Origin: Hyphomonas adhaerens MHS-3
GTDB taxonomy: Bacteria > Pseudomonadota > Alphaproteobacteria > Caulobacterales > Hyphomonadaceae
DNA: 64,000 bases
Assembly: GCF_000685235.1 (NCBI RefSeq)
Contig: NZ_ARYH01000003.1
Location: 310,001 to 374,000 of the forward strand
Reading direction: 5' to 3'
The notes beneath the pieces are model-generated. The model saw only the letters and a list, made by a program, of their open reading frames with translations. It searched no databases and had not been told where the DNA came from. Below are positions 16,630-25,860 of the stretch, one piece after another (position 1 is the stretch's first letter; each line of letters begins with the position of its first letter). A program made the position numbers and the translations under genes.

Positions 16630-17643
16630 ATGACCACGACTCAGGCTGATTTTCTGCGTGCCTTGCAAACGGCAATTGATTCCAAAACCAAACCCGTCGG
16701 TGCGCTCGGCAGGATTGAACAGCTCGCGGCTCGGATCGCGCGTATCCAACACGCCCTCAAGCCGGTCGCAGAGACGTGTCGCCTGACGATATTTGCTGGC
16801 GACCACGGCATGGCTTGCCACGGAGTCTCGGCCTATCCCCAGGACGTCACGCGTCAGATGGTCCTGAACTTCCTGTCCGGCGGCGCCGCAGCAAATGTGT
16901 TTGCGCGGACACTTGGAGTCGATGTTCAGGTGATCGATTGCGGTGTGGCAGGCGAGCCGATCAGGGCCCCGGCCTTACGTTCCTGCCGCATCGCCGCAGG
17001 AACGGAGAATGCAATTGAGCGGCCGGCAATGGATGCAGGTCAATGTCAGGCAGCCCTTGCGAACGGCCGGATGATCGGCTTGGAAGGCGAGCATCATGCC
17101 GCCTGCTTTGGTGAAATGGGCATCGGGAATACGTCGTCAGCGAGCTTGATTGCCGCCAAGCTACTCGGAGCGCCTGTTGGCGACCTGGTCGGACGAGGAA
17201 CGGGGCTGGAGCCAGACGGCGTGTCACGCAAACGGGCATTGCTGGAAAACGCAGCACTGCGGACCCCCGACAGACTCACCGCCACCGATGCGCTGATTGA
17301 ATATGGTGGGTTTGAAATCGCGACCATGGCCGGCGCCATGACCAGCGCAGCCGAGGCGGGCAAGATCGTCATCGTCGATGGCTTCATCGCGACCGTCGCC
17401 GCTCTATGTGCGCGCGATCTCTCGCCAGGCTGTGAGCAGAACTTCATCTACGCACACCGTTCCGCTGAGGCGGGTCATACGAAGGTTCTTGAAGCCCTCG
17501 GTGCAGAACCTTTGCTCGACCTGGACATGCGGCTGGGAGAAGGCACCGGCGCCCTGCTCGCCTGGCCATTGGTGAAGGCAGCAGCAGCCATGCTTCGCGA
17601 GATGGCAAGTTTCGACAGCGCGGGGGTCAGCGGCCCCGCATGA
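16630..17643 (+). CDS. cobT: Nicotinate-nucleotide:dimethylbenzimidazole phosphoribosyltransferase
   Basis: A 337-residue enzyme that makes alpha-ribazole phosphate from DMB and nicotinate mononucleotide, the start of the lower-loop branch of cobalamin synthesis. Family signs: SKTKPVGALGRIE near the N-terminus, IFAGDHGM, GIGNTSSAS, and the catalytic Glu304 in RLGEGTGA. It is the first gene of a coupled set: its stop overlaps the cobS start (ATGA). No riboswitch was recognised upstream. Confidence 0.96.
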   Translation: MTTTQADFLRALQTAIDSKTKPVGALGRIEQLAARIARIQHALKPVAETCRLTIFAGDHGMACHGVSAYPQDVTRQMVLNFLSGGAAANVFARTLGVDVQVIDCGVAGEPIRAPALRSCRIAAGTENAIERPAMDAGQCQAALANGRMIGLEGEHHAACFGEMGIGNTSSASLIAAKLLGAPVGDLVGRGTGLEPDGVSRKRALLENAALRTPDRLTATDALIEYGGFEIATMAGAMTSAAEAGKIVIVDGFIATVAALCARDLSPGCEQNFIYAHRSAEAGHTKVLEALGAEPLLDLDMRLGEGTGALLAWPLVKAAAAMLREMASFDSAGVSGPA

Positions 17644-18398
17644 AGAGCGAAATCATAAAATTACTGCTGGCCATTCAATTCCTGACGCGGATCCCGCTGC
17701 CCGGCCAGGTTGGGTATACGCCAGAGCGTTTTGAAGCGTCACCCGCCTATTACCCTCTGGTGGGTTTGATCATTGGTGGCGTGTGCGCAGGTGTCTATTG
17801 GCTGGCCGCACTGATCTTTCCTGCGGTCATCGCTGTGCTGCTCACACTTGGCGCAGGTTTGCTGCTGACAGGCGCGTTCCATGAGGACGGGCTGGCCGAC
17901 ACGTTCGACGGGATCGGCGGCGGGATTACGCCCGAGAAATCTCTCGCCATCATGAAGGACAGCCGGATCGGCACTTACGGCACCGCAGCTCTGATTATTG
18001 TCCTTCTACTGAAAGCAGCGGCGCTGAGCTCAATGTCCGGCATACTGGTCATTGGCGCCTTGTTGGCAGGGCATGGCTTGTCTCGTCTTTCGGCCGTTCT
18101 GGTCATCATGACCAGCCGCTATGTGCGCACCGACGGCACCGGAAAGCCCGTCGCGAAAGGACTGACCGCAAAAGGGCTGGCTATCGTTTGCCTGACGGGG
18201 CTCGGAATAATTCTTGTCTGGCAACTCTTCCTGCCAATCTCCACAATGGGTTTTGGATTGATCGGGCTCGCCATTGGCCATGTTTGCATGCGCCTGTTTT
18301 TCGAGCCCAAGCTTGGCGGATATACCGGCGATACGCTCGGCGCCGTCCAGCAGGCCAGTGAGACGGGCTTTTATCTCGGATTACTTGCATGGCTGTAA
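17640..18398 (+). CDS. cobS: Adenosylcobinamide-GDP ribazoletransferase
   Basis: A 252-residue polytopic membrane enzyme joining adenosylcobinamide-GDP with alpha-ribazole (phosphate), the last step of cobalamin assembly. The N-terminal QFLTRIPLP and GAFHEDGLADTFDGIGGG (the Mg/GDP-binding motif) are diagnostic. About six hydrophobic segments follow. Also called CobV. It overlaps cobT by 4 bp and the next gene by 10 bp. Confidence 0.96.
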   Translation: MKSEIIKLLLAIQFLTRIPLPGQVGYTPERFEASPAYYPLVGLIIGGVCAGVYWLAALIFPAVIAVLLTLGAGLLLTGAFHEDGLADTFDGIGGGITPEKSLAIMKDSRIGTYGTAALIIVLLLKAAALSSMSGILVIGALLAGHGLSRLSAVLVIMTSRYVRTDGTGKPVAKGLTAKGLAIVCLTGLGIILVWQLFLPISTMGFGLIGLAIGHVCMRLFFEPKLGGYTGDTLGAVQQASETGFYLGLLAWL

Positions 18399-18907
18399 TA
18401 CTGTTGCGTCATACGCAGCCCGCCGTTGCACCTGGCATTTGCTACGGCATGACCGACCTCCCGCTCACCGCGAGTTTCGCCGATGAGTATGCTACACTCA
18501 TCAAGACCCTCCCGGAATTCAAGCGAATCGTTACCAGCCCATTGACCCGTTGCCGCCATCTGGCCGAGCAAATCGCAGCCGACCTGAATCGTCCGCTGAC
18601 AGAGGATCATCGCTTTCGGGAAATGGATTTCGGGCGCTGGGAGAGTCAGGCATGGGACACCATTCCCCGGGCTGAAATCGATGCCTGGGCGGCGGACTTT
18701 CTCCACGCCCGCCCTCATGGTGGGGAGAGTGTCGCGATGCTGCGCGCACGTGTTGGGATCGCGCTTTCAAGCCTAAAACAACTTGACGGAGACAGCCTGG
18801 TTGTCACTCATGCCGGCGTCATCAAGGTTGCGCTGGCACAGGATGACACGGCTGAAAGCCACGAAACGTCCATTGGCTTTGGCCGCTATGTGACGCTGGA
18901 TCAGTAG
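18389..18907 (+). CDS. cobC: Histidine phosphatase, probable alpha-ribazole phosphatase
   Basis: A 172-residue phosphoglycerate-mutase-fold phosphatase. The phospho-His motif is L-L-R7-H8-T; the second His lies in VVTHAG, and MDFGRWE matches cobC-type members. By position between cobS and cobO it most likely removes the 5'-phosphate of alpha-ribazole or adenosylcobalamin-phosphate. It is short for a CobC (~200). The start lies inside cobS. Confidence 0.85.
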   Translation: MAVILLRHTQPAVAPGICYGMTDLPLTASFADEYATLIKTLPEFKRIVTSPLTRCRHLAEQIAADLNRPLTEDHRFREMDFGRWESQAWDTIPRAEIDAWAADFLHARPHGGESVAMLRARVGIALSSLKQLDGDSLVVTHAGVIKVALAQDDTAESHETSIGFGRYVTLDQ

Positions 18908-18920
18908 AAAGGACACGGCA

Positions 18921-19523
18921 ATGACCACCCCGCAATCCCACACCGAAAAGATGAAAGCGCTGCAGACTGAGCAGAAGAAGAAAACGTCTGAAGCACGCGA
19001 TCCCGGCCGGGGACTCGTGCTTGTCCACACCGGCAATGGCAAGGGCAAGTCGAGTTCGGCGTTCGGTGTGATCATCCGCGCGCTGGGGTGGGGTCATAAG
19101 GTCGGTATCGTTCAATTCATTAAAGGCAAATGGGTCACAGGCGAACGCCAGTTCTTCACGAAATTCTCCGACCAGGTCGACTGGCATACGATGGGCGAGG
19201 GTTTCACATGGGACACGCAGGATCGCGCCCGCGATATTGCCGCAGCGGAATCGGCATTCAATCGTGCGCGTGAAATGATGGAAAGCGGAGAGTACGACCT
19301 TGTCGTTCTCGACGAAATCAATATCGCGTTGCGTTACGACTACCTGGACATTCAAACCGTCATCGACGCACTAAAAGCCCGATCGGAGCGGACGAGTGTT
19401 ATTCTGACAGGCCGCGATGCGAAACCGGAACTTTGCGAATACGCTGATCTCGTCAGCGAAATGACTGAGGTGAAACACCCCTTCAAAGCCGGCATCAAGG
19501 CGCAGCGCGGAATTGATTTCTAA
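18921..19523 (+). CDS. cobO: Cob(I)yrinic acid a,c-diamide adenosyltransferase
   Basis: A 200-residue CobA/CobO/BtuR-type P-loop enzyme. The ATP loop GNGKGKSSS is at 38-46, then GWGHKVGIVQFIKGKW and VVLDEINIALRYDYL. It attaches the 5'-deoxyadenosyl group to Co(I) corrinoids. It is the last gene of the first cob set. AAAGGACACGGCA precedes the ATG. The riboswitch for the second set starts about 65 bp beyond its stop. Confidence 0.95.
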   Translation: MTTPQSHTEKMKALQTEQKKKTSEARDPGRGLVLVHTGNGKGKSSSAFGVIIRALGWGHKVGIVQFIKGKWVTGERQFFTKFSDQVDWHTMGEGFTWDTQDRARDIAAAESAFNRAREMMESGEYDLVVLDEINIALRYDYLDIQTVIDALKARSERTSVILTGRDAKPELCEYADLVSEMTEVKHPFKAGIKAQRGIDF

Positions 19524-19556
19524 CCGCTGCCTTCGCGTCACCCGGCGCAACGCCTA

Positions 19557-19562
19557 TTGACA
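19557..19562 (+). promoter_or_regulatory. Candidate -35 element before the riboswitch
   Basis: A consensus TTGACA lies 34 bp past the cobO stop and just before the riboswitch. A matching -10 at 17-18 bp (around 19580) is poor, so this is only a candidate for the promoter of the btuB-cobQ transcript. Confidence 0.35.
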
Positions 19563-19589
19563 GGCTTTCGCAACTGCAACAACTAACGC

Positions 19590-19749
19590 TCCAGATGGTG
19601 CCCTTCACAAGGGCCTCGAGGGAAGCCGGTGTGAATCCGGCGCTGTACCCGCAACTGTCAGCCAGGAGCTGATGGCCATTAAGCCACTGGACCCTTCGGG
19701 GTCTGGGAAGGCGGCCTGAAGCATTGATCGGTGAGCCAGGAGACCTGCC
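19590..19749 (+). promoter_or_regulatory. Cobalamin (adenosylcobalamin) riboswitch
   Basis: The aptamer's conserved parts appear in order: GGTGCCC (~19598), GGGAAGCCGGTGTGAATCC (~19620-19638), GCGCTGTACCCGCAACTGT, GCCACTG (~19683), GGGAAGGC, and the B12 box AGCCAGGAGACCTGCC (19734-19749). It precedes the B12 receptor and importer genes. High cobalamin should fold it to shut down the btuB-btuF-btuC-btuD-cobQ-cobD set. Confidence 0.97.
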
Positions 19750-19793
19750 ATCGCGTCGTTCGTCCGGAGGCCGGGAATAGTTCTCAGCGGGCG

Positions 19794-19816
19794 GGAAGGC
19801 TGATGCCTCTCCTTTT
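19794..19816 (+). terminator. Possible riboswitch-controlled terminator
   Basis: GGAAGGC (19794-19800), loop TGAT and GCCTCTCC (19805-19812) form a 7-bp stem with one bulge, followed by TTTT. It lies between the aptamer and btuB, where an expression-platform terminator would be expected. Translation-level control near 19919-19932 is the alternative. Confidence 0.4.
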
Positions 19817-19931
19817 GTAACGACATTCGAAAATCGGCCTGGCCGCCCGCATGGTTCGTACCGTGTGGCCAGCATTTGTCGTTATTGGCACCTGTCTTTC
19901 GGGCGGCGGGGTGCTCCTGAGGGGAATACCC

Positions 19932-21779
19932 ATGTCGTATAAAACGACTCTGCTCGGCGCAGTTACACTCTGCTTCGCCATGCCAGGCATCGCGCAGAAC
20001 TCAAATATTGAAGAAAGCAGACTCGAAGCGATTACCGTTGAAGGTTCACGCCTCGATCAGACCCAAACCGAAATCGGTTCCAGTGTCAGCATCATCACAG
20101 CGGAAGATCTCAAAAAGCTCGACTTCGATTTTGCCCTGGATGCAGTTGCCTCCGCGCCCGGCGTTACCATCAACCAGAATGGCAGTTATGGCGGCGCAGC
20201 GAGCGTGCGGATTCGCGGCGCCTCATCCGGCCAGACCCTGGTCCTGATCGACGGCGTACCAGTTGGAGATCCATCGACCACGGACGGCAGCTTCAACTTC
20301 GCTTATCTCGACACATCCGACATCGAGCGGATCGAGGTGCTCAAAGGTCCGCAATCGACTCTCTGGGGCTCAGATGCCATCGGCGGTGTGGTCTCCATCA
20401 CCACAAAGCAACCTGAAGACAAGCTTGGAGGCAGTGCATATGCAGAATATGGCTCCTTCAACACCCTGCGCGGCGGCGCCTCCATCGGCAATGCGAACGA
20501 GACCGGCGATTTCCGCCTGTCAGCCAGCGGCATCTCCACGGATGGTATCTCCAAGGCCGATGAAGCCAACGGGAATGGCGAGGAGGACGGGTATGATTCA
20601 ACGACACTCTCCGCCAAAGGCGGGCTGAATCTGCCGGCCGAGGCACGATTGGAAGCCACCCTGCTTTGGAACGACGCCGAGTCTGAATATGATAGCTATT
20701 CCGGCGGTGCACAGGGCAGCGTAGCTGACGGTGACGAACGTACCCAGAATGAGACCCTCTCGGGTAACGTCTCGCTGAAGGTGCCACTATTCGATGATCG
20801 CTTCGAGAATCTCCTGATGGTCGGCTATTCCGACATCACCCGCGAGAACTTCACGAATGGGACTCAAAGCTATTTCGCCGAAGGTGACCGCCAGATCTAT
20901 CGTTATCAGGGTACGTTCACCGTCAACGATATGAACAAGCTGGCCTTCGGCGCAGAGCGGGAAGAAACAACCGCGAATGATGCAGAATCGTCCATAGACG
21001 GTCTGTTCGGTCTCTATGAGTTCAAGCCTGTCGAAAAACTGACTCTGACGGGCGGCATCCGTGTTGATGATCACGACACATTCGGCTCGGAAACGACCGG
21101 TCGTGTGGCGGCCGCCTACAATCCGGTCGAACAACTCGTCGTGCGGGCCAGCTGGGGACAAGGCTTCAAGGCCCCGAGCATCTTCCAGTCGACTTACATC
21201 TGCACATTCTGTGGTCTGACTGAACCGAACGCGGATCTTAAGCCGGAAAGCTCAGAAGCTTTCGATATCGGTGCAGACTGGACCTCCGAGGACGGCCGGG
21301 CGAAAGCAGGGATCACCTATTTCGACCAGGACACGGAGAACATGATCGATTTCTCCTATACGGCCGGCTACGACAATATCGCGAAAGTGAAATCGCAGGG
21401 TGTTGAACTCTACGGCTCCTACCAGCTCACAGACTGGCTCGGCGTCGCAGCGAACTATGCCTATATCGACGCAGAAGACGGTGACGGCAACGAGCTGGCC
21501 CGTCTGCCGGAAAACTCTGGCGATGTGACCATGTCATATGATCCAGAAGGGCCGTTCTCGGGCGCCGTCCTCGTTCGATTCAATGGAGACGAAGCCAATA
21601 CAGACGGCACGACGCTGGACAGCTGGACGCGTGTCGACCTGACGGGCAGTTACGACCTGACCGACAGCGTCGAACTCTACGGCCGTATCGAAAACCTGTT
21701 CGATGAAGAGTACCAACAGATTCTCGGCTATGGCACGCCGGGTCTGTCAGGCTCCGTCGGAATCAGGCTGCGCTACTAG
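19932..21779 (+). CDS. btuB: TonB-dependent vitamin B12 receptor
   Basis: A 615-residue outer-membrane beta-barrel transporter. Signal peptide MSYKTTLLGAVTLCFAMPGIAQ, TonB-box-like EAITVEGSR, plug domain with LIDGVPVGDPST and IERIEVLKGPQSTLWGSDAIGG, and a C-terminal barrel ending in IRLRY with the aromatic last residue used by the BAM machine. An extracellular-loop Cys pair (YICTFCGL) is present. AGGGGAA precedes ATG 19932. The cobalamin riboswitch upstream identifies the substrate as cobalamin or another corrinoid. Confidence 0.93.
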   Translation: MSYKTTLLGAVTLCFAMPGIAQNSNIEESRLEAITVEGSRLDQTQTEIGSSVSIITAEDLKKLDFDFALDAVASAPGVTINQNGSYGGAASVRIRGASSGQTLVLIDGVPVGDPSTTDGSFNFAYLDTSDIERIEVLKGPQSTLWGSDAIGGVVSITTKQPEDKLGGSAYAEYGSFNTLRGGASIGNANETGDFRLSASGISTDGISKADEANGNGEEDGYDSTTLSAKGGLNLPAEARLEATLLWNDAESEYDSYSGGAQGSVADGDERTQNETLSGNVSLKVPLFDDRFENLLMVGYSDITRENFTNGTQSYFAEGDRQIYRYQGTFTVNDMNKLAFGAEREETTANDAESSIDGLFGLYEFKPVEKLTLTGGIRVDDHDTFGSETTGRVAAAYNPVEQLVVRASWGQGFKAPSIFQSTYICTFCGLTEPNADLKPESSEAFDIGADWTSEDGRAKAGITYFDQDTENMIDFSYTAGYDNIAKVKSQGVELYGSYQLTDWLGVAANYAYIDAEDGDGNELARLPENSGDVTMSYDPEGPFSGAVLVRFNGDEANTDGTTLDSWTRVDLTGSYDLTDSVELYGRIENLFDEEYQQILGYGTPGLSGSVGIRLRY

Positions 21780-21787
21780 GAACGGCC

Positions 21788-22636
21788 ATGTCGAGACTGA
21801 CGATCTTCTGTTTCCTCCTTGTCATCGGGCTTTCTGGCTGCGGCAATCCTCCCATGCCGCACAAGTCAGAGACCGCCCGCCCGATGCGGATCGTCAGTCT
21901 CGACTACTGCGCTGACCAATATGTCCTGAAATTTGCCGATCGTGATCAGATCCTTGCCATCTCTCCCGATGCCGTGAAGGATTTTTCCTATATGCGGGAC
22001 GAAGCGGTTGGCGTGCCGACGGTTCGTCCTGTTGCGGAAGATGTGCTCATCCTGAAACCAGACCTAGTCGTACGCGCCTATGGCGGCGGACCGAACGCCG
22101 AAGCATTTTTCAAGCGTGCCGGCATCCCCGTGCTCACGGTCGGCTGGACGTCCAATGTCGACGGTGAAGAGGTCGGTTCAATTCCAAGCCTTATCCAACA
22201 AATGGCCGATGGCCTTGGGCAAAGCGAAAAGGGCCGCCAGCTGATATCGGAATTCCGGGAGCGTCTTGCCAGGGTCCACAAGCGGGCGGACGGCAAGACC
22301 GCGCTCTACATGACGCCCGCCGGTGCCACCACGGGCCCTGGCTCCATGGTCCATGAAATGCTCATCGCCGCGGGTTTCGAAAACTTCGAGGACACACCGG
22401 GCTGGCGATCCATACCACTGGAACGCTTCGCCTATGAGCAGCCGGATGTCGTCGCAGCGGCATTTTTTAAGCAGAAAACCAACCATCCCGATTCCTGGAG
22501 TCCCATGAATCATCCTGTTGCGAAACGCCAGATGCAGGACCAGACAGTTGTCCCCCTCGAGGGCGCGTGGACAGCCTGCGGCGGCTGGTTCATCATCGAC
22601 GCTATCGAAGCGCTGGCGGAAGGCGGTGACTCATGA
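21788..22636 (+). CDS. btuF: B12 ABC-transporter substrate-binding lipoprotein
   Basis: A 282-residue helical-backbone-type binding protein. MSRLTIFCFLLVIGLSGCGN is a lipoprotein signal (lipobox LSGC). MRIVSLDYCADQYVLKFADRDQILAIS and DLVVRAYGGGPNAEAFFKRAGIPVLTV match the BtuF/FhuD fold. It hands corrinoid from BtuB to the inner-membrane transporter. It starts 9 bp after btuB, and its stop overlaps btuC by 4 bp. Confidence 0.9.
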   Translation: MSRLTIFCFLLVIGLSGCGNPPMPHKSETARPMRIVSLDYCADQYVLKFADRDQILAISPDAVKDFSYMRDEAVGVPTVRPVAEDVLILKPDLVVRAYGGGPNAEAFFKRAGIPVLTVGWTSNVDGEEVGSIPSLIQQMADGLGQSEKGRQLISEFRERLARVHKRADGKTALYMTPAGATTGPGSMVHEMLIAAGFENFEDTPGWRSIPLERFAYEQPDVVAAAFFKQKTNHPDSWSPMNHPVAKRQMQDQTVVPLEGAWTACGGWFIIDAIEALAEGGDS

Positions 22637-23622
22637 GCGGCCGTCTATTGGTACCAGGCCTGATTGCCGCTTCGGTGCTGGCGATCTTTGTCGCCTGCCT
22701 GCTCGGATCGACCCCCTTGCCGGCCGACCGCGTCCTTGCAGCATTCTTCGGAGGCGCCGATGCCGGTGACCGTCTCGTCATCTGGCAGATCCGCCTGCCC
22801 CGCGCGGTCGCGGCATTCGTCAGCGGCGCCGCGCTGGGTATCAGTGGAGCCGCCTTGCAGGGTCTGCTCAGGAACCCGCTTGCGGAGCCGGGTGTGCTTG
22901 GGGTGTCGGCATCGGCATCTCTGTTCGCAACGTTTTCGCTCTATTATGGGCTGGCTGCGATTTCCCCCTGGGTACTGCCCATCTCGGCGATTGCCGGGGC
23001 TCTCGCCGCGACGGCGCTCATTGCACTCGCCGCCATCCGCACCCGGTCCGTCGTCACACTGATCCTGATCGGTGTGGGTTTGTCGAGTTTTTCCGGCGCA
23101 GCCATGAGCCTGCTGATGAATCTTGCACCCAACCCGTTCTCCCTGTCTGACATGATCAACTGGATGCTCGGCTCGGTTGCCAATCGCAGTTTTGAGGAAG
23201 TGGGGCTGGCAGCGCCTTTCCTTATTATCGGCGCCGCAATTCTGCTGTCGTCCCGGCGGGGCCTCTCGGCCCTGACACTGGGCGAGGAGGCGGCGAGCGG
23301 CGTCGGGCTCAATCTGCAAAGCCAGCGTATTCTCACCGTGCTCGGTGCAGGTCTGGCAACAGGCGGATCAGTCGCCCTCGCAGGCGCCATCGGCTTCGTC
23401 GGCATCGTCGCGCCGCACATTATCCGGCCGTTCGTCAGGCACGACCCGGCCCGCTCTCTTATACCGTCCGCCCTGCTTGCCGGGCTGATCCTGGTGATCG
23501 CAGACATTGGTGTCCGCATCCTGCCAACATCGAACGAACTCAAACTCGGCGTTGTTGCAGCACTGATCGGTGCGCCGGCCTTCGTCTGGATCGCGATTCA
23601 GAGGCGTGCGCTCAATGGCTGA
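22633..23622 (+). CDS. btuC: B12 ABC-transporter permease (FecCD family)
   Basis: A 329-residue membrane protein with about ten hydrophobic helices. Landmarks: WQIRLPRAVAAFVSGAALGISGAALQGLLRNPLAEPGVLGVS at the N-terminus and GFVGIVAPHIIRPFVRHDP (the coupling helix to the ATPase). By genomic context it is the BtuC partner of btuF and btuD. Its end overlaps btuD by 8 bp. Confidence 0.94.
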   Translation: MSGRLLVPGLIAASVLAIFVACLLGSTPLPADRVLAAFFGGADAGDRLVIWQIRLPRAVAAFVSGAALGISGAALQGLLRNPLAEPGVLGVSASASLFATFSLYYGLAAISPWVLPISAIAGALAATALIALAAIRTRSVVTLILIGVGLSSFSGAAMSLLMNLAPNPFSLSDMINWMLGSVANRSFEEVGLAAPFLIIGAAILLSSRRGLSALTLGEEAASGVGLNLQSQRILTVLGAGLATGGSVALAGAIGFVGIVAPHIIRPFVRHDPARSLIPSALLAGLILVIADIGVRILPTSNELKLGVVAALIGAPAFVWIAIQRRALNG

Positions 23623-24376
23623 ACTCCTTACACAAGATCTCTGCGTAACCGCCGACGCCGCCTTGCTTGTTCGCGACGCGAATTTGCGGCTGGTGCCGGG
23701 TGAACTGGTTGCATTGCTCGGTCCGAACGGCGCAGGCAAGACCAGCCTGTTGCGGGCGGCGCTGGGCCTGGAGAAGCGATCCGCTGGCCTGGCTACGCTT
23801 GATGGGATGGACAGTGAAAAACTCTCCCCCATGCAACGGGCCCGGCGCGTGGCCTATCTCCCGCAGCAGCGCCCATTGGCCTGGCCGAATACAGTTCGTG
23901 ATGTCGTTGCCCTCGGACGATTTGCCTATGGTGCGGCCCCCGGCAAGCTCAGCCTGAAAGACGCAGAAGCCGTCGACACAGCCATCGAGCGCTGCGGCCT
24001 GACTGACCTGGGCAACCGGAACACCGATACGCTATCGGGCGGAGAGCTGGCCCGGGTCCACTGCGCCCGCGCCTTTGCCGCCGAGGCCCCATTGCTCGTC
24101 GCGGATGAACCCGTCGCCGCGCTCGACCCGCGCCATCAGTTCAGTACCATGGATATTGTCCGCCAGTTCGTCGAAGGGGGCGGCGGCGCGCTCGTTGTGT
24201 TGCACGACATCACATTGGCTGCGCGCTATGCGACGCGCATCGTCTGGATGAAACAGTCGCGGATTGTGGCGGATGGTCCACCGGAGCAAACGCTCACGCC
24301 GGAACGCCTTGCAGACATCTACGGAGTACGCGCGCGCGTGGATGGCCGAACGATAGAAATCGAAGGCACTCTATGA
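23615..24376 (+). CDS. btuD: B12 ABC-transporter ATP-binding protein
   Basis: A 253-residue ABC ATPase. Walker A GPNGAGKT is at 36-43, the Q-loop lies in YLPQQRP, the signature is LSGGELARV, Walker B is LLVADEPVAALDP, and the switch His is in VVLHDI. The start at ATG 23615 lies within btuC; the longer frame from 23570 is spurious. It powers corrinoid import. The stop overlaps cobQ (ATGA). Confidence 0.94.
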   Translation: MAELLTQDLCVTADAALLVRDANLRLVPGELVALLGPNGAGKTSLLRAALGLEKRSAGLATLDGMDSEKLSPMQRARRVAYLPQQRPLAWPNTVRDVVALGRFAYGAAPGKLSLKDAEAVDTAIERCGLTDLGNRNTDTLSGGELARVHCARAFAAEAPLLVADEPVAALDPRHQFSTMDIVRQFVEGGGGALVVLHDITLAARYATRIVWMKQSRIVADGPPEQTLTPERLADIYGVRARVDGRTIEIEGTL

Positions 24377-25860
24377 CGGCAAAAGCTCTGATGCTGCAGG
24401 GAACGGGGTCCGACGTCGGAAAGTCCGTACTTACGGCCGCGCTCTGCCGGATCGCCAAGCGACGCGGCCTGAGTGTCGCCCCCTTCAAGCCCCAGAATAT
24501 GTCGAACAATGCCGCCGCCTGTCCTGACGGCGGAGAAATCGGCCGCGCACAGGCGCTTCAGGCCCTGGCCTGCGGGCTGGAACCACACACGGATTTTAAT
24601 CCCGTCCTTCTCAAGCCCGAAACCGACCGGCGTGCGCAACTGGTCGTACAGGGAAAGGCGGTCACGGCCATGGACGCTGCCCACTACATGGCGCATCGCG
24701 GCGAGCTCATGGACAAGGTAATCGAGAGCTTCAGCCGCCTGACAGCTTCCCACGACCTCGTCATCGTGGAAGGCGCCGGCAGTCCCTCGGAAATAAATCT
24801 CCGCGACCGGGATATCGCCAATATGGGATTTGCCCGCCGGGCGGGTGTCCCCGTCTGCCTGATCGGCGATATCGACCGGGGCGGCGTGATCGCCAGCCTC
24901 GTCGGCACGCAGTCCGTGCTCGATCCAGAGGATCAGGCCATGATCACCGGCTTTCTTATCAACAAGTTCCGGGGCGATCCGGCGCTGTTCGAGGATGGCG
25001 TCAGGGCGATTGAACAGCGCACGGGATGGCCTTGCCATGGCGTCATCCCGTGGCTGCCGGTGAGCACTGAGCTGCCCGCCGAAGATGCCGTTGTCCTGTC
25101 GAGACCGGACCGCTCAACCGGCGGTGCACTGAAGATTTCGGCGCCGATGCTGTCACGCATGGCAAATTTTGACGATGCCGATCCGTTGAAACACGAGCCC
25201 GGTGTGGACTTCCGCTGGATTTCACCGGGCCAGCATATTCCCCGCGATACGGATGTCATCATTCTGTTCGGCACCAAGTCCACCCTTGGCGATCTCGCCT
25301 TTCTCCGCCAGCAGGGTTGGGATCATGACATCATTGCGCATGCGCGATCAGGTGGGCGTGTACTTGGCATTTGCGGGGGCTATCAGATGCTTGGCAGCCG
25401 CGTCGTCGATCCAGTGGGAGTAGATGGTGTCCCCGGAGAGGCGCAGGGCCTGGGCCTGCTCAACGTCGAAACACTCATGCAGGCGGACAAGAAAGTCGCG
25501 CCCGTATCCGGCGACTGCGCGATAAGCACCATGACCGTGTTGGGATACGAAATTCATACCGGGCGGACGACCGGCGAGGATACGGCCCGCCCCATGTTCA
25601 ACTTCGCCAATGAGCCTGACGGCGCCCGAAGCGCCAACGGCCGGATCGAAGGAACCTACCTGCATGGCGCCTTCGCTAATGATGCTTTCAGAAGCGCCTG
25701 GCTCACCCGAGCCGGCGGGACAGCCGACACTCATTCCATTTACAGCAACACTGTCGAGCGGGCCCTCGACAGACTGGCGGACGGCGTTGAAGCGAAGGTA
25801 AACATCGACGCGCTGTTGGAGGGTGCACAGCCGCCCGGCTGGCAGCCCGCGCACAGATGA
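24373..25860 (+). CDS. cobQ: Cobyric acid synthase (glutamine-hydrolysing)
   Basis: A 495-residue two-domain enzyme. The N-terminal dethiobiotin-synthetase-like domain carries the P-loop QGTGSDVGKS and PFKPQNMSNN; the C-terminal class-I-like glutaminase domain has the nucleophile Cys near residue 333 in GICGGYQMLG. It amidates the b, d, e and g side chains of adenosylcobyrinic acid a,c-diamide. Pure salvage from cobinamide would not need it. It is coupled to btuD and cobD by 4-bp overlaps. Confidence 0.96.
   Translation: MTAKALMLQGTGSDVGKSVLTAALCRIAKRRGLSVAPFKPQNMSNNAAACPDGGEIGRAQALQALACGLEPHTDFNPVLLKPETDRRAQLVVQGKAVTAMDAAHYMAHRGELMDKVIESFSRLTASHDLVIVEGAGSPSEINLRDRDIANMGFARRAGVPVCLIGDIDRGGVIASLVGTQSVLDPEDQAMITGFLINKFRGDPALFEDGVRAIEQRTGWPCHGVIPWLPVSTELPAEDAVVLSRPDRSTGGALKISAPMLSRMANFDDADPLKHEPGVDFRWISPGQHIPRDTDVIILFGTKSTLGDLAFLRQQGWDHDIIAHARSGGRVLGICGGYQMLGSRVVDPVGVDGVPGEAQGLGLLNVETLMQADKKVAPVSGDCAISTMTVLGYEIHTGRTTGEDTARPMFNFANEPDGARSANGRIEGTYLHGAFANDAFRSAWLTRAGGTADTHSIYSNTVERALDRLADGVEAKVNIDALLEGAQPPGWQPAHR

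Noticed and set aside
16465-16821. Minus-strand ORF between the tRNA and cobT
   Set aside because: Most of it lies opposite cobT and no ribosome site or motif is seen.
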